A stretch of 60,010 nucleotides of DNA from Dehalococcoidia bacterium (GCA_011191875.1 DUFC01000032.1:1-60010), one strand, 5' to 3'; counted from the first letter of the stretch, positions 12,294 to 24,276 are shown. Notes: generated by a model from the letters alone, not told the origin. Numbers and translations are program-made.

Positions 12294-12575
12294 ATGCAAG
12301 GGAAGCGCAAAACCAGATTTGGCCGGGTGGTAAGTGATAGAATGGATAAGACAGTGGTTGTGGCTGTAGAGACACCCAAGCGCCATCCGCTATATAAGAA
12401 GACTATCAGGAGAGTAGCTAGGTATAAAGCTCATGATAAAAACAATGAGTGTGGGCAGGGAGATATAGTAAGGATTGTAGAGACTCGCCCCCTCTCAAGG
12501 CAGAAGCGGTGGCGGGTAGCTGAGATAATTACCAAAGGAGAAGTGGCGGAGGTTCAACCTAAAGAAATAACCTGA
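12294..12575 (+). CDS. rpsQ: 30S ribosomal protein S17
   Basis: [27 protein letters not shown]. Confidence 0.95.
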   Translation: MQGKRKTRFGRVVSDRMDKTVVVAVETPKRHPLYKKTIRRVARYKAHDKNNECGQGDIVRIVETRPLSRQKRWRVAEIITKGEVAEVQPKEIT

Positions 12576-12595
12576 TTAGTTTTGGGATAGGTGAT

Positions 12596-12964
12596 ATGAT
12601 TCAATCCTATACTAGACTCAAAGCAGCAGATAATACTGGTGCCAAACAGCTTATGTGCATTGGTGTATTGGGTGGCACGAGGAAGAGATATGCCCGAGTG
12701 GGTGATATTATTGTTGCCTCAGTTAAACGAGCAACCCCGGGGGCAATGGTGAAGAAGGGTGATGTGGTCAGGGCGGTTATCATTCGTTGCGCTCAGTCCT
12801 ATCGGCGTCCCGATGGCTCTCATATTAGATTTGATGAAAATGCGGCGGTGATTCTTACTGATAGGAATAATCCTAGAGGAACTCGAATATTTGGGCCGGT
12901 AGCCAGGGAACTGAGGGATAAAAATTTTACCAAGATTATATCGCTGGCGCCTGAAGTTTTATGA
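12596..12964 (+). CDS. rplN: 50S ribosomal protein L14
   Basis: [27 protein letters not shown]. Confidence 0.97.
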   Translation: MIQSYTRLKAADNTGAKQLMCIGVLGGTRKRYARVGDIIVASVKRATPGAMVKKGDVVRAVIIRCAQSYRRPDGSHIRFDENAAVILTDRNNPRGTRIFGPVARELRDKNFTKIISLAPEVL

Positions 12965-12971
12965 GAAAGCT

Positions 12972-13283
12972 ATGAAGATTAGAAAGAACGATACCGTGTT
13001 AGTCGTCGCCGGTAAGGATAAAGGCAAAAAGGGTAAGGTGCGCTTTGTCTACCCTGAAGATGAACGACTAATAGTTGATGGTATTAACTTTATTAAGCGG
13101 CATACTAGAGCACAGGGGACAGTTAGACAGGCAGGCATAATAGAGATGGAAGCCCCAATTCATGTGTCAAATGTTAAGCTACTCTGCAGTAAGTGTAATC
13201 ATCCTACCTGCGTTGGTTTCCGCTTCTTAGCTGATGGCAAGAAGGTTCGGGTCTGTCGCTCTTGTGGTGAGGTGATTGATTAA
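12972..13283 (+). CDS. rplX: 50S ribosomal protein L24 (C+ zinc-ribbon form)
   Basis: MKIRKNDTVLVVAGKDKGKKGKV; CxxC...CxxC near C-terminus. Confidence 0.95.
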   Translation: MKIRKNDTVLVVAGKDKGKKGKVRFVYPEDERLIVDGINFIKRHTRAQGTVRQAGIIEMEAPIHVSNVKLLCSKCNHPTCVGFRFLADGKKVRVCRSCGEVID

Positions 13284-13826
13284 ATGGCGCGATTAAAGGA
13301 AAGGTATAGAAACGAGATTGTTTCCAAGCTAATGGAGCTTTATGGGTATAATAATATAATGCAGGTGCCACGCCTAAATAAGGTTATGCTTAATATTGGC
13401 TTAGGTGAGGCGATTACCAATGCCAAGGCTCTGGAAGCAGCAGAGAGAGACCTAACCGCTATTTCGGGGCAACACCCAGTGACCACCCGTGCCAAGAAGT
13501 CTGTTGCTTCCTTCAGGTTAAGGACAGGGATGCCTATCGGGTTAAAGGTGACCCTGCGGGGAGAACGCATGTACGATTTCTTTGACAAATTGGTAAATAT
13601 TGTCTTATCCCGTATGCGTGAGTTTCACGGGGTTTCCCGAAATTCCTTTGATGGCTGTGGTAACTACACCTTAGGACTTAAAGAGCAAGTCCTCTTTCCT
13701 GAGGTAGATTACGATGAGATAGACAAGGTGCGAGGACTAGAGGTGTCAATTATCACTACAGCCAAAACAGATGAAGAGAGCAGGCATCTACTGGAATTAC
13801 TGGGTATGCTTTTCGATAAGGATTGA
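13284..13826 (+). CDS. rplE: 50S ribosomal protein L5
   Basis: [30 protein letters not shown]. Confidence 0.97.
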   Translation: MARLKERYRNEIVSKLMELYGYNNIMQVPRLNKVMLNIGLGEAITNAKALEAAERDLTAISGQHPVTTRAKKSVASFRLRTGMPIGLKVTLRGERMYDFFDKLVNIVLSRMREFHGVSRNSFDGCGNYTLGLKEQVLFPEVDYDEIDKVRGLEVSIITTAKTDEESRHLLELLGMLFDKD

Positions 13827-13840
13827 AATGAGGGATAAGG

Positions 13841-14026
13841 ATGGCTAAAAAGTCAGAAATTGTAAAGTCACAACGTCCTGTCAAATATAGAGTGCAGCAG
13901 CACAATCGCTGTTACTTGTGTGGTCGACCGAGGGCTTATATGCGTAGGTTCAGCTTATGTCGTATTTGCTTTCGTAAGCTAGCTCTGACTGGCCAGATTC
14001 CTGGAGTGAGAAAATCAAGCTGGTGA
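13841..14026 (+). CDS. rpsN: 30S ribosomal protein S14 type Z
   Basis: [38 protein letters not shown]. Confidence 0.97.
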   Translation: MAKKSEIVKSQRPVKYRVQQHNRCYLCGRPRAYMRRFSLCRICFRKLALTGQIPGVRKSSW

Positions 14027-14032
14027 TTAAAT

Positions 14033-14431
14033 ATGACTATTTCTGACCCAATAGCAGACATGCTAACCCGAATACGCAATGCTATAATGGCGAGGCACGA
14101 TTTTGTGCTGGTTCCAACCTCAAGGATGAAGCTGTCTATTGCTGGCGTCCTTAAGGCAGAGGGCTTTATTAGTAGTTATGAGGTGCTAAGGGGCAAGCCA
14201 CACCGGGCAATCAAAATTTACCTCAAATATGATGATAATAATCAGTCAGCCCTTTCTGGATTGGAACGAGCAAGTAAGCCCGGACTAAGGGTATATGTTC
14301 AGCGGAAAGAGATTCCTCGTGTTTATGGTGGTCTGGGCGTTGCCATTATATCTACACCTAGCGGGGTGATGACAGGGCAGCAAGCCTGGCGCCAAGGGGT
14401 TGGCGGTGAGCTTTTATGTTACGTATGGTAA
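14033..14431 (+). CDS. rpsH: 30S ribosomal protein S8
   Basis: [15 protein letters not shown]...[17 protein letters not shown]. Confidence 0.97.
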   Translation: MTISDPIADMLTRIRNAIMARHDFVLVPTSRMKLSIAGVLKAEGFISSYEVLRGKPHRAIKIYLKYDDNNQSALSGLERASKPGLRVYVQRKEIPRVYGGLGVAIISTPSGVMTGQQAWRQGVGGELLCYVW

Positions 14432-14452
14432 ATAAGTCTCAGGGTGATACAT

Positions 14453-15004
14453 ATGTCTAGAGTGGGGCGGATGCCTATACCGGTGCCACAGGGGGTGGTA
14501 GTAGCTATTGACAAGGATGAGGTTATTATAACCGGACCCAGAGGGGAACTTCATCGTCGTTTCAATCCCGATATGTCTATTACCTTACAAGATAGTAGTT
14601 TGATTGTGTCCCGCCCCAGTGATGGTAAGGTACATCGCTCCTTACACGGGCTGACGCGAAGTCTTTTAGCTAACATGGTGGAGGGGGTGACTAATGGGTT
14701 TGAGAAGACTCTTGAAATAGTAGGTGTAGGCTATCGGGCTGAAAAAGAGGACGATAAACTGGTAATCCGAGTCGGGTATTCATATCCTGTAGAAGTATTA
14801 CCCCTACCGGGTGTGACCCTAGCTGTAGAAGGAGCCAATCGCATTAAGGTTACAGGTATCAACAAAGAAGTAGTTGGTGAGATGGCGGCTCGAATTCGGG
14901 CTATTCGCCCTCCTGATGCTTACAAGGGTAAGGGGATTAGATATGCTAGGGAATTAGTTCGTCTTAAAGCAGGTAAGGCGGGTAAGGCAGTAGGCAAGAG
15001 GTAA
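14453..15004 (+). CDS. rplF: 50S ribosomal protein L6
   Basis: [15 protein letters not shown]...[17 protein letters not shown]-type ending. Confidence 0.96.
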   Translation: MSRVGRMPIPVPQGVVVAIDKDEVIITGPRGELHRRFNPDMSITLQDSSLIVSRPSDGKVHRSLHGLTRSLLANMVEGVTNGFEKTLEIVGVGYRAEKEDDKLVIRVGYSYPVEVLPLPGVTLAVEGANRIKVTGINKEVVGEMAARIRAIRPPDAYKGKGIRYARELVRLKAGKAGKAVGKR

Positions 15005-15006
15005 TA

Positions 15007-15372
15007 ATGGGGAAAGGTGGACCAAGGGTAGCTCGTTACCGGAGACATGCTCGGGTCAGAGCTAAAGTAGAGGGTACAACTCCCAGACCCCGTTTGTGTG
15101 TCTTCCGTAGCTTGAACCATATTTACGCTCAGGTTATTGATGACTTGAAAGGGCATACGCTAACCGCAGCCTCAACCCTTGACTCAGAAATAAAAGATGA
15201 GGTAGCGGGCAAAGTAAAGACGGCTAAGGCTGAGCTTGTCGGTTCTCTGGTAGCTAAACGAGCCTTAAGTAAAGGGGTAAACCAGGTAGTTTTTGACCGT
15301 GGTGGTTACAAATATCACGGCAGGGTTAAAGCACTGGCTGAGGCAGCTCGCCAGGCAGGATTGAAATTTTAA
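15007..15372 (+). CDS. rplR: 50S ribosomal protein L18
   Basis: [34 protein letters not shown]. Confidence 0.96.
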   Translation: MGKGGPRVARYRRHARVRAKVEGTTPRPRLCVFRSLNHIYAQVIDDLKGHTLTAASTLDSEIKDEVAGKVKTAKAELVGSLVAKRALSKGVNQVVFDRGGYKYHGRVKALAEAARQAGLKF

Positions 15373-15389
15373 ATAAAGGGAGCGGGTAG

Positions 15390-15908
15390 ATAAATAATCT
15401 CCAAATAGACCCAACAGAACTGACGCTGAGTGACAAGCTAATCTACATTAATCGTGTGGCTAAGGTAGTGAAGGGAGGCAAACGCCTTAGTTTTAGTGCC
15501 TTGGTGGTAACTGGGGATGGTAATGGGTATGTAGGTATTGGGGTTGGTAAGGCTAATGAGGTGCCAGGAGCGATTAACAAAGCTAATGCTATTGCTAGAA
15601 ACAGTTTAATTAAGGTTCCGTTAGCTGGCACTACTGTTCCCCATGAGATAAGAGCAAAGTTTGGTGCTGCCAAGGTCTTGCTAAAACCAGCAGCACCAGG
15701 TGCTGGTGTTATCGCCGGTGGTAGCATCCGAGCCGTGCTTGAGGCGGCCGGAATTAAGGATGTTTTGACTAAATCGCTGGGTAGCTCTAATCGTATTAAT
15801 ATGGCTAAGGCAGCGATGCTTGCCCTCAGCCAACTTAAGAACCCAAAAGAGGAGCTAGCTAAGCGCAAATCAGAGGTTAAGGGTGAGGCTGAAGTAGAGG
15901 AGGGGTAG
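15390..15908 (+). CDS. rpsE: 30S ribosomal protein S5; probable non-canonical ATA start
   Basis: The ORF track begins at GTG 15456 ([10 protein letters not shown]), but conserved [14 protein letters not shown] lies in frame upstream; in-frame stop TAG at 15387-15389; SD AAAGGGAG (15375-15382) 7 nt before ATA 15390. Confidence 0.8.
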   Translation: MNNLQIDPTELTLSDKLIYINRVAKVVKGGKRLSFSALVVTGDGNGYVGIGVGKANEVPGAINKANAIARNSLIKVPLAGTTVPHEIRAKFGAAKVLLKPAAPGAGVIAGGSIRAVLEAAGIKDVLTKSLGSSNRINMAKAAMLALSQLKNPKEELAKRKSEVKGEAEVEEG

Positions 15909-15933
15909 CCGTATTTTGAGGAGGCGCTAACTA

Positions 15934-16116
15934 GTGGCTAAGCTACATATTACCTGGGTGAAAAGTGGTATTGGCTATGCTGATGACCAGAAGAGAACCT
16001 TAAAGGCTCTCGGTCTTCGTCGTCTAAACCAGCATGTCAGCCATAATGATACCGCCTCGATTCGGGGTATGATTAATAAGGTGAAACATCTAGTTAAGGT
16101 GGAGGAGGAAAGCTAG
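15934..16116 (+). CDS. rpmD: 50S ribosomal protein L30
   Basis: [35 protein letters not shown] start. Confidence 0.95.
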   Translation: MAKLHITWVKSGIGYADDQKRTLKALGLRRLNQHVSHNDTASIRGMINKVKHLVKVEEES

Positions 16117-16580
16117 TGCGACAGGATGAACTCTCCCCAGCCCTTGGTTCTAGGAAAAGTCGGAAGCGGGTAGGTCGGGGGGACGGTAGTGGACATGGCA
16201 CCTATTCGGGGCGTGGCTGCAAGGGGCAAAAGTCTCGTTCTGGTTATAAGATGCGCCCGGGGTTTGAAGGTGGGCAGTTACCCTTAATTAAGCGCTTGCC
16301 GCGAAAGCGTGGTTTTGTCAACATCTTTAGGGTAGAGTATAACATTATTAATTTAAAAGACCTTAATATCTTTGAGCCGGGAAGCGAGGTAACACCAGAG
16401 GTATTGGTGGCGGCTAGGCTGGTAAAATCTCTCCGGCATCCAATTAAGATTTTAGCTGAGGGTGATATTAATTATCCCCTTATAGTAAAGGCAAACAAGG
16501 TCTCGGCTGCGGCTAGAGCCAAGATTGAGGCAGCCGGGGGCAAGGTGGAGGAGATTGGCTATGCGGCCAAGGCAAGCTAG
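16116..16580 (+). CDS. rplO: 50S ribosomal protein L15
   Basis: [27 protein letters not shown]. Confidence 0.96.
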   Translation: MRQDELSPALGSRKSRKRVGRGDGSGHGTYSGRGCKGQKSRSGYKMRPGFEGGQLPLIKRLPRKRGFVNIFRVEYNIINLKDLNIFEPGSEVTPEVLVAARLVKSLRHPIKILAEGDINYPLIVKANKVSAAARAKIEAAGGKVEEIGYAAKAS

Positions 16581-17880
16581 ACCACGACTTCTTCAGGCAA
16601 TGCTTGATGCCTTCAGTTTACCCGACCTGAGGCGTCGGATTCTCATTACCCTGGGTATCCTGGTGGTCTTCCGATTCGTGGCTCATGTGCCTCTCCCCGG
16701 GGTCGATCCTGATGCCCTGAAGCAGCTATTCCAGGATGTTCCCCTGCTGGGTATGCTTGACATGTTTAGTGGTGGTGCCTTGAGGCGGTTTAGTGTAGCC
16801 GCTATGGGGGTTTACCCTTATATAACGGCTTCAATTATTATGCAGCTACTGGTGCCTATTATCCCACGGTTGAAAGCGCTTTCTCAGGAGGGAGAGGCTG
16901 GTAGGAATACGATTAATCGGATTACCCACTGGGCGGTGGTTCCCTTGGCTGGTCTTCAGGGTTACGGACAACTAATCTGGCTTCAGCGTGAGGGTGTGGT
17001 CGGTAGCGCTGCGGTGCTACCGATGACGACTATGGTTCTAGCTATGGTGGCTGGCACTATGTTCTGTATCTGGCTAGGTGAGCTTATTACTGAATATGGT
17101 ATTGGCAATGGTATATCTATAATAATCTTTGGCGGTATTGTGGCTGGTTTCTGGGAAATTGCCGGTCAGGGCGGCATTGAGGCTGCAAGAAACCCTTTTG
17201 GTGTGGCTATTTATTTCCTCATAGCCCTAGCCACCGTTGTCTTCATAGTCATCTTTACTGAGGCTCACCGTCGCATCCCTGTTCAATATGCCCGTAGTGT
17301 CATTCGCGGTGGTCGTATGTACAAACAATCAGGCTCAACCCATATCCCACTGCGAGTAAATACTGCTGGAATGATACCTCTCATCTTCGCTATGTCGTTG
17401 ATGATGTTTCCCGGTATTATAGCCAGTTATTTTGCTAATCCCGCCGGAGTTGACCCTAACTTGGCTAATTATATTATGAACCTGTTTAATCCTAGTGCCG
17501 CACTACCTATTGGCTTATTCTACTGGGGTTTCTTTTTTCTAATGGTGGTTGGTTTCGCCTTCTTTTATACTATGGTTATTTTTGAGCAGCAGGATTTGCC
17601 TGGTGTCTTACAGCGGCAGGGGGGATTTATCCCTGGGATTCAACCAGGGAAACATACCCGTAATTATCTTAACCAGGTCATTACCCGTATTACCTGGGGA
17701 GGTGCCCTTTTCTTAGCCCTAGTGGCGATAATGCCCTTCGCCGCTCGAGAGATTGGCAGTGTTCAGGTAATACAGCTATCCAGTATGGGTTTGCTTATTG
17801 TGGTTGGTGTTGCTCTGGATACCATGAAGCAGGTGGAGGCGCAGCTGGTAATGCGGCGCTATGAAGGCTTTATCAAATAA
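16561..17880 (+). CDS. secY: Preprotein translocase subunit SecY
   Basis: Multi-[32 protein letters not shown]; start chosen by SD GGAGGAG, uncertain. Confidence 0.95.
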   Translation: MRPRQARPRLLQAMLDAFSLPDLRRRILITLGILVVFRFVAHVPLPGVDPDALKQLFQDVPLLGMLDMFSGGALRRFSVAAMGVYPYITASIIMQLLVPIIPRLKALSQEGEAGRNTINRITHWAVVPLAGLQGYGQLIWLQREGVVGSAAVLPMTTMVLAMVAGTMFCIWLGELITEYGIGNGISIIIFGGIVAGFWEIAGQGGIEAARNPFGVAIYFLIALATVVFIVIFTEAHRRIPVQYARSVIRGGRMYKQSGSTHIPLRVNTAGMIPLIFAMSLMMFPGIIASYFANPAGVDPNLANYIMNLFNPSAALPIGLFYWGFFFLMVVGFAFFYTMVIFEQQDLPGVLQRQGGFIPGIQPGKHTRNYLNQVITRITWGGALFLALVAIMPFAAREIGSVQVIQLSSMGLLIVVGVALDTMKQVEAQLVMRRYEGFIK

Positions 17881-17907
17881 AGACCGCTGATTCAAAGGAG
17901 AGTTAAA

Positions 17908-18579
17908 GTAAGTAATCTCTATATTGTTTTTCTAGGTGCCCCTGGGGTGGGCAAAGGAACTCAGGCAGCTAGTGTGGCTCAGGAGTTGAATTTGACTCAT
18001 ATTGCATCCGGCGACCTTTTTCGGCAGGCAATAGAGCAAGGCAGTGAGTTGGGACTGAGAGCTAAGTCTTATATAGACGAGGGGACGCTAGTTCCTGACT
18101 CCATTACAATAGGAATGATTTTAAAGCGTATATCGGCTCCAGATTGTGAAGGCGGGGTAATTCTTGATGGTTTTCCTCGCAATCTTAAGCAGGCTGAGGC
18201 ACTGGATAAAGCCCTAGCCGAACAGGCTAGAGCGATAGATAAGGTGGTATATATTAAGGTCTCTGAGGGGGAGCTGCTAAAGCGACTTAGCGGGCGCTGG
18301 GTTTGTCGTAATTGTCAGGCACTGTATCATATCGTAAACTCCCCGCCCAAGGTTTGGGGTAAGTGTGATAAGTGCGGCGGTGAGCTATATCAACGTCCCG
18401 ATGATACCCCCGAGACAGTTAAAAAGCGGCTTGAGGTTTACTTTAGCCAGACGGCTCCTATCATTGATTACTATACTCGGGCGGGCAAGCTATTGGAGGT
18501 AGATGGGGAGGGGCGTATAGATGAAGTAAGTAGGAGGATCGTTGCCACTCTTGGTGAAGGCGAGTTTGTTGCTAGGTGA
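17908..18579 (+). CDS. adk: Adenylate kinase; no canonical start upstream of the P-loop, best candidate GTA 17908
   Basis: VSNLYIVFLGAPGVGKGTQ reads in frame from 17908; AGGAG at 17896-17900 with 7 nt spacing; zinc-lid CRNCQ...CDKCGG. Confidence 0.85.
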   Translation, partial: VSNLYIVFLGAPGVGKGTQAASVAQELNLTHIASGDLFRQAIEQGSELGLRAKSYIDEGTLVPDSITIGMILKRISAPDCEGGVILDGFPRNLKQAEALDKALAEQARAIDKVVYIKVSEGELLKRLSGRWVCRNCQALYHIVNSPPKVWGKCDKCGGELYQRPDDTPETVKKRLEVYFSQTAPIIDYYTRAGKLLEVDGEGRIDEVSRRIVATLGEGEFVAR

Positions 18580-19325
18580 GTATAATTATTAAATCTAATA
18601 GAGAGATTGCTATTATGCGGCAGGCAGGCAGTATTGTAGCAACTATTCTGGAACTGCTTAAGTTGCAACTGAGACCAGGGATGAAAACTAAGGAGTTAGA
18701 TGTTATAGTGGTTGGAGAGCTAGAAAAGCTGGGAGCCAAACCTTCCTTTAAGGGATACCATGGATTTACAGCTAACCTCTGTGTATCAGTAAATGATGAG
18801 ATAGTGCATGGTATCCCTGGGGAGCGGATTTTACATGAGGGTGATATTGTATCCCTCGATTTTGGTGCCATTTTTAAAGGTTTTCAGGGTGATGCTGCCT
18901 TGACAGTAGGTGTCGGCAAGGTTAACCCACAGGCTAAAGAGCTTATGGAAACTACCGAAGGTGCCTTAAAGGCTGGCATCGCTGTTGCTTATCCTGAGGC
19001 AAGATTAGGAGATATTTCTGCTGCTATTCAGAATTATGCTGAGTCAAGGGGCTACTCCGTAGTGCGTGAGTATACCGGTCATGGTATTGGTCGAGAGATG
19101 CACGAGGAACCTCAAATACCTAATTTTGGTCTACCAGGCACAGGACCAGTGCTAAAAAGTGGTATGACTCTTGCCCTCGAACCTATGGTGAATATTGGTG
19201 ACTGGCGTACTAAGCTTGGAGATGACCATTGGACAGTGCTTACTGCTGATGGGAGTCTCTCGGCACACTTTGAACATACCATTGCCATTACTGATGCTGG
19301 ACCAGAGGTGCTTACTATTGTATAG
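18576..19325 (+). CDS. map: Methionine aminopeptidase type I
   Basis: [12 protein letters not shown]...[18 protein letters not shown]...LALEPMV. Confidence 0.96.
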   Translation: MSIIIKSNREIAIMRQAGSIVATILELLKLQLRPGMKTKELDVIVVGELEKLGAKPSFKGYHGFTANLCVSVNDEIVHGIPGERILHEGDIVSLDFGAIFKGFQGDAALTVGVGKVNPQAKELMETTEGALKAGIAVAYPEARLGDISAAIQNYAESRGYSVVREYTGHGIGREMHEEPQIPNFGLPGTGPVLKSGMTLALEPMVNIGDWRTKLGDDHWTVLTADGSLSAHFEHTIAITDAGPEVLTIV

Positions 19326-19336
19326 AGAAAGGGTTT

Positions 19337-19555
19337 ATGCCTAAGAAAGAAGCTATTGAGGTTGAGGGGACAGTGGTAGAGTCTTTGCCTAATGCCATGT
19401 TTCGTGTTGAGTTGCCCAATGGGCATAAGGTATTAGCTCACATTTCGGGGAAGATAAGATTGCATTATATTAAAATCTTACCTGGTGACAGAGTACTGAT
19501 AGAGCTTACTCCCTATGACCTGAGTCGTGGGAGGATTACCTATCGGTTTAAATAG
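19337..19555 (+). CDS. infA: Translation initiation factor IF-1
   Basis: [34 protein letters not shown]. Confidence 0.97.
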   Translation: MPKKEAIEVEGTVVESLPNAMFRVELPNGHKVLAHISGKIRLHYIKILPGDRVLIELTPYDLSRGRITYRFK

Positions 19556-19567
19556 AGAGGGCTTATT

Positions 19568-19681
19568 GTGAAAGTAAAAGCTTCGGTTAAGGTTAGATGC
19601 CGGAAATGTAAGGTGGTAAAGCGGCGAGGAGTGCTTAGAATTATTTGTTCGAATCCTAAGCACAAGCAGCGACAAGGCTAA
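19568..19681 (+). CDS. rpmJ: 50S ribosomal protein L36 (37 aa, not in ORF track)
   Basis: GTG start; [37 protein letters not shown]. Confidence 0.96.
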   Translation: MKVKASVKVRCRKCKVVKRRGVLRIICSNPKHKQRQG

Positions 19682-19707
19682 ATTCTCTATTGTGTGAGGA
19701 GGACTAG

Positions 19708-20097
19708 ATGGCACGTATAGCCGGGGTAGATATACCCAAAAATAAGCAAATTTTAGTAGCGCTCCAGTATATCTATGGCATTGGTCCTACTCTGAGCCAG
19801 AGGATTCTAGCTCAGACTGGCATTAATGCTTATACTAAGACAAGTGACCTTATTGAAGACGAGGTTAATCGTCTCCGAGAGGTGATTGACCGGGAGTATA
19901 AGGTTGAGGGTGAACTTAGAAAAGAGGTTAACCTTAACATTAAACGTCTTGTTGAGATTGGTAGCTATCGGGGGATTAGGCATCGTCATAGCCTACCGGT
20001 TAGGGGACAGCGAACGCGAACCAACGCTCGTGCCAAGCGTGGCCCTCGCAAAACGATAGCTGGTAGAGGGCAGAGGCGTGGCGTGGCAAAGAAATAA
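19708..20097 (+). CDS. rpsM: 30S ribosomal protein S13
   Basis: [26 protein letters not shown]...[21 protein letters not shown]. Confidence 0.97.
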   Translation: MARIAGVDIPKNKQILVALQYIYGIGPTLSQRILAQTGINAYTKTSDLIEDEVNRLREVIDREYKVEGELRKEVNLNIKRLVEIGSYRGIRHRHSLPVRGQRTRTNARAKRGPRKTIAGRGQRRGVAKK

Positions 20098-20114
20098 CTT
20101 AGTAGGAGGGTGGA

Positions 20115-20507
20115 ATGCCACAGAAGAAGCGAACTAGAGGGAAACGGCGGGAACGTAAGTCTATTCCGGCGGGCAGAGCCTATATCCAATCTACTTTTAA
20201 TAATACCATAGTGACTCTTACCGACCCCCAGGGAAATGTTATCGCCTGGGGAAGCTCAGGAACAGCCGGGTTTAAGGGCTCGCGCAAAGGCACTCCCTAC
20301 GCTGCTCAATTAGCGGCTCGTGATGCAGCACAGAAAGCTATGGAGCATGGCTTACGCCAAGTAGAGGTTTATGTTAGAGGTCCAGGTAGTGGGCGTGAAG
20401 CAGCTATTCGTTCTCTCCAAAGCTCGGGTCTCTATATTACCTGCATTAGGGATGTGACTCCTATTCCCCATAATGGTTGTCGTCCGCCTAAAAGAAGGCG
20501 GGTGTAG
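20115..20507 (+). CDS. rpsK: 30S ribosomal protein S11
   Basis: [44 protein letters not shown]. Confidence 0.97.
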   Translation: MPQKKRTRGKRRERKSIPAGRAYIQSTFNNTIVTLTDPQGNVIAWGSSGTAGFKGSRKGTPYAAQLAARDAAQKAMEHGLRQVEVYVRGPGSGREAAIRSLQSSGLYITCIRDVTPIPHNGCRPPKRRRV

Positions 20508-20516
20508 GAGAGAAAA

Positions 20517-21143
20517 ATGGCAAGGTATACAGCAGCAGTTTGTCGATTATGCCGCCGTAGTGGCGAGAAGTTAATGCTCAAAGGTAGTAGGTGTTTTACC
20601 CCTAAATGTACTATGGACAGACGAGGGAAACCACCGGGACAGCAATCTGGTCAGCGCCGTCGGATTTCTGACCGTGGACTACAGCTTCGGGAGAAGCAAA
20701 AAGCCCGCTATTCCTACGGAATTCTGGAGAGGCAGTTTAGGCGATTTTTTGCTCAAGCTGAGAGACAGCTAGGTATCACCGGCGAAAATCTACTGGTATT
20801 ATTGGAGAGGCGGCTTGATAATGTAGTATACCGTTTAGGCTTCGCTGACTCCCGGGCTCAAGCTCGTCAGCTAGTTCGACATGGACATATTATGCTAAAT
20901 GGACGCAAGACTGATATACCCTCTTGTCTAGTTAAGGAGGGTGATACCATAAGTTGGAAACCAGAAAGTACCAAAACCGAGTATTATAAACAATTGGTTC
21001 AGAGCATCGAGGGTAGGTCTGTTTTGAGTTGGTTGAGCTTGGATAGGCAGAACCTTGCGGGTCGTGTTTTATTGCTGCCTACCCCTGATGACATTGATGC
21101 TAAATTTGATGGGAAGACCATAGTTGAGTTCTATTCCAGATAA
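20517..21143 (+). CDS. rpsD: 30S ribosomal protein S4 (C+ form)
   Basis: [15 protein letters not shown]...[37 protein letters not shown]. Confidence 0.97.
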   Translation: MARYTAAVCRLCRRSGEKLMLKGSRCFTPKCTMDRRGKPPGQQSGQRRRISDRGLQLREKQKARYSYGILERQFRRFFAQAERQLGITGENLLVLLERRLDNVVYRLGFADSRAQARQLVRHGHIMLNGRKTDIPSCLVKEGDTISWKPESTKTEYYKQLVQSIEGRSVLSWLSLDRQNLAGRVLLLPTPDDIDAKFDGKTIVEFYSR

Positions 21144-21166
21144 GGTAACTAACAGGAGGTAGCCTT

Positions 21167-22126
21167 TTGTCTCATCTAGAAATACCTAGGATTGAGTGTG
21201 TTGAAAGTCAGGATAACTTTGGGCGCTTTATAGCTGAGCCTTTGGAGAAGGGCTTTGGTGTTACCCTGGGTAATACTTTGCGTCGAGTATTGCTTGGTTA
21301 TCTTCTGGGGGCAGCTGTAACCCGAGTTAAGATTGAGGGTATTCAGCATGAATTCTCAACTATTCCTCATATAAAGGAAGACACCATGGATTTTTTACTC
21401 AATGTTAAAGCATTAAGGTTAAAGCCCCTTTCTGGTCAACCAGGTAAGTTAACATTGGAGGTAAAAGGGGAGGGGCAAGTTAGCGCTGCTGATATTAAGC
21501 CCTCAACTGATTTTGAGGTGGTAAACCAGGAGCTTTATCTAGCTACCTTAGATTCGGCTGAAGCTAGCCTTGATGTAGAGTTTGATGTGGAATTGGGTGA
21601 AGGCTATAGGCAGGCTGAGTCTAGTGATAATCTTTCAGTAGGAGTGATTCCACTGGATGCTGTCTTTACTCCGATACGCAAGGTCAATTTTACCGTTGAG
21701 CCAATTCATGTTGGTCGAGAGACTAGCCGTGAGCGGTTGTGCTTAGAAGTGTGGACAGACGGCACTATATCACCTGTAGATGCAATCAGCCACAGTGCCG
21801 GCATTCTAGTGGAGCAGTTGTCTCCATTTGTTGATTATGCCAGGGTTTCTCAGATGAAGGCAGAGGAGCAGCTTATTGGTTTACCTATTCCTGACGAGCA
21901 GTATAATATGCTTGTAGACCAACTAAACCTATCAGTGCGTACCATGAATTGCTTACGGCGTGCTGGTATCACTACCGTGGGTGAAATTATAGACAGAGGT
22001 GAGAAGGGGTTACTTTCGTTACGGAATTTTGGGATGAAGTCTAAGCACGAGATAGAGGAGAGCCTCAACGCATTAGGACTATCTCTTAGTTCTCAGGTTG
22101 AGGAAGGGGCAGAGGATGAGGCATAA
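21167..22126 (+). CDS. rpoA: DNA-directed RNA polymerase subunit alpha
   Basis: [24 protein letters not shown]-terminal [22 protein letters not shown] start. Confidence 0.97.
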   Translation: MSHLEIPRIECVESQDNFGRFIAEPLEKGFGVTLGNTLRRVLLGYLLGAAVTRVKIEGIQHEFSTIPHIKEDTMDFLLNVKALRLKPLSGQPGKLTLEVKGEGQVSAADIKPSTDFEVVNQELYLATLDSAEASLDVEFDVELGEGYRQAESSDNLSVGVIPLDAVFTPIRKVNFTVEPIHVGRETSRERLCLEVWTDGTISPVDAISHSAGILVEQLSPFVDYARVSQMKAEEQLIGLPIPDEQYNMLVDQLNLSVRTMNCLRRAGITTVGEIIDRGEKGLLSLRNFGMKSKHEIEESLNALGLSLSSQVEEGAEDEA

Positions 22127-22469
22127 AGTAGCTGGTAGAAAGTTAGGTAGGTCTTCAAGTCACCGGAGGGCATTATATCGTAACCTAGTGACTGCTCTGC
22201 TTAACTATGAGAAAATTACTACCACTGAGGCTAAGGCTAAGGAAGCGTGTGGCTTGGCTGAGCGAATGATCACATTAGGTAAGAAGGGTGGACTTCACGC
22301 TCGCCGCCAGGCACTGTCATTTATTTTGGATAATAAAGTGACCGAAAAAGTATTTAGTGAACTTGCCTCAAGGTATGCTGATCGCCCTGGTGGATATACT
22401 CGCATTGCTAAGTTAGGACCTAGATTGGGTGATGGGGCACTTATGGTTCAGCTTGAGTTGGTAAAGTGA
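22116..22469 (+). CDS. rplQ: 50S ribosomal protein L17
   Basis: [29 protein letters not shown]. Confidence 0.96.
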   Translation: MRHKVAGRKLGRSSSHRRALYRNLVTALLNYEKITTTEAKAKEACGLAERMITLGKKGGLHARRQALSFILDNKVTEKVFSELASRYADRPGGYTRIAKLGPRLGDGALMVQLELVK

Positions 22470-22491
22470 GGAAGTTGTTTATTAGGGGAGA

Positions 22492-23292
22492 TTGAGGGGG
22501 ATACAGGTGGTGAGGTTGATAAACAATCTCAGCAAGATTGTATTGATTATGGAATATAACGGTACTCAGTACTACGGCTTTCAGTTGCAGGCTAACCTGC
22601 CCACTATTCAGGGGGAGGTGGAGAAAGCCCTATGGAAGCTTACCGGAGTAAGAATTCGGGTAGTAGCGGCTAGCCGAACCGATACTGGTGTTCATGCTAT
22701 AGGACAGGTGGTTAGTTTCAGGACGAAGTCACATCTTTCCCTATCAGCATTTATTAACGGTCTAAACTACTATTTACCCAGGGACATTGCGGTTAAGGCG
22801 GCGCATAGAGTAGATGATTCTTTTAATGTTAGGCGTGATGCTGTCAGTCGGGAATATAATTACTATATATTAAATAGCTTGACGCGGTCTCCAATTAGGA
22901 ATGGTTTTTCTTACCTTATTACGGCTCATCTGGATATAGGGGCTATGAATCAGGCATGTCAAGCTCTCATTGGTGAGCATGACTTTACCTCATTTGCAAC
23001 TTGCTTTAGAGTTGGAACGAGGAACACGGTGCGGTATGTGGATAGAGCAGAGGTAGAAAAGGATGGGGAATTAGTTATTTTCAATATGATAGCTAACTCC
23101 TTCTTACCTCACCAAGTGCGCAATACAGTAGGTGCCTTAATTAGAGTCGGACGGAGTAAGATGACTGTTGACCAGTTTTGTAGTATAGTTGAAGCTAAGA
23201 AACCTGGGCTAGCCGGGCCAACAGCTCTTGCCGGTGGGCTATGCCTTATGGGGGTAAATTATCCACACTCTTTCGGAGAAGAGATACAATGA
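22492..23292 (+). CDS. truA: tRNA pseudouridine(38-40) synthase
   Basis: [31 protein letters not shown]; start uncertain. Confidence 0.93.
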   Translation: MRGIQVVRLINNLSKIVLIMEYNGTQYYGFQLQANLPTIQGEVEKALWKLTGVRIRVVAASRTDTGVHAIGQVVSFRTKSHLSLSAFINGLNYYLPRDIAVKAAHRVDDSFNVRRDAVSREYNYYILNSLTRSPIRNGFSYLITAHLDIGAMNQACQALIGEHDFTSFATCFRVGTRNTVRYVDRAEVEKDGELVIFNMIANSFLPHQVRNTVGALIRVGRSKMTVDQFCSIVEAKKPGLAGPTALAGGLCLMGVNYPHSFGEEIQ

Positions 23293-23744
23293 AAACCTAT
23301 AGTATTAAGGCGTCTGATATTAAGCGAGAGTGGCATGTTATTGATGCTTCGGGTGAGGTCTTAGGCAGGCTAGCCACTCAAGTAGCCAGCTTACTTATGG
23401 GCAAGCACAAACCAATATTCAGTCGTAATCTGGATACGGGCGACTTTGTCATCGTTATTAACGCTGATAAGGTCCGCGTTACCGGCAATAAAGCTAAGCA
23501 GAAGGTCTATTATAGACATTCCGGGTATCCCGGGGGGTTGAAAAGTATCAGTTTTGAGAAAATGATGGAGACCAATCCTACGCGAGTGATTGTGCATGCT
23601 GTTAAGGGCATGTTGCCTCACAATCGGCTGGGTGCTAAGATAATGAAGAAACTCAGGGTCTATGTCGGTGATACTCATCCCCACCTGGCTCAAGTGAAGG
23701 CTAGTTCAAGGGGGGCGGTTTTAGAGGAGGAGGGAAGAGAATAA
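23289..23744 (+). CDS. rplM: 50S ribosomal protein L13
   Basis: [31 protein letters not shown] overlap with truA. Confidence 0.96.
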   Translation: MKTYSIKASDIKREWHVIDASGEVLGRLATQVASLLMGKHKPIFSRNLDTGDFVIVINADKVRVTGNKAKQKVYYRHSGYPGGLKSISFEKMMETNPTRVIVHAVKGMLPHNRLGAKIMKKLRVYVGDTHPHLAQVKASSRGAVLEEEGRE

Positions 23745-23750
23745 AGCTGG

Positions 23751-24170
23751 GTGCTTAAAGCGGATAGGATGCAAATGGAAAAGCAAACTTATTTCTATGG
23801 AACAGGCAGACGTAAAACGGCTGTGGCTCGAGTAAGGCTGTTGCCAGGTAATGGTGATATCATCATAAATGGTATTTCCTATGAGGAGTTGTTCCCCCGT
23901 CCTGAGCACCGCCGGACAATAGTACAACCTCTTTTAGTTACTGATTGCATCACTAAGTTTAATGCCGTAGTCAAGGTAACGGGGAGTGGTATATCAGGGC
24001 AGAGTGGCGCTGTTTCTCACGGTATTGCTCGAGCCTTGGTAAGAGCTGATGAAAGCCTTAAATCCGTACTGCGGCGTTATGGATTGCTCACTCGGGACTC
24101 TCGGGCTAAAGAGAGGAAAAAGTACGGTCTCAAGCGAGCTCGTAAGGCACCTCAATATACTAAGCGGTAA
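23751..24170 (+). CDS. rpsI: 30S ribosomal protein S9
   Basis: YGTGRRKTAVARVRLLPG...SRAKERKKYGLKRARKAPQYTKR. Confidence 0.96.
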   Translation: MLKADRMQMEKQTYFYGTGRRKTAVARVRLLPGNGDIIINGISYEELFPRPEHRRTIVQPLLVTDCITKFNAVVKVTGSGISGQSGAVSHGIARALVRADESLKSVLRRYGLLTRDSRAKERKKYGLKRARKAPQYTKR

Positions 24171-24171
24171 A

Positions 24172-24276
24172 ATGCTTTGCGCGGAAAGAGGAATCCGAAC
24201 CAACTATCGCCGGATGGGTATTGCCTTAGTGTATTTTTGTGTGCTCTCCTTTGTCACGGTTTCCCCCCTTGGGTAA
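24172..24276 (+). CDS. Possible 34-aa single-TM small protein
   Basis: ATG directly after the rpsI stop: MLCAERGIRTNYRRMGIALVYFCVLSFVTVSPLG; no clear SD. Confidence 0.2.
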   Translation: MLCAERGIRTNYRRMGIALVYFCVLSFVTVSPLG

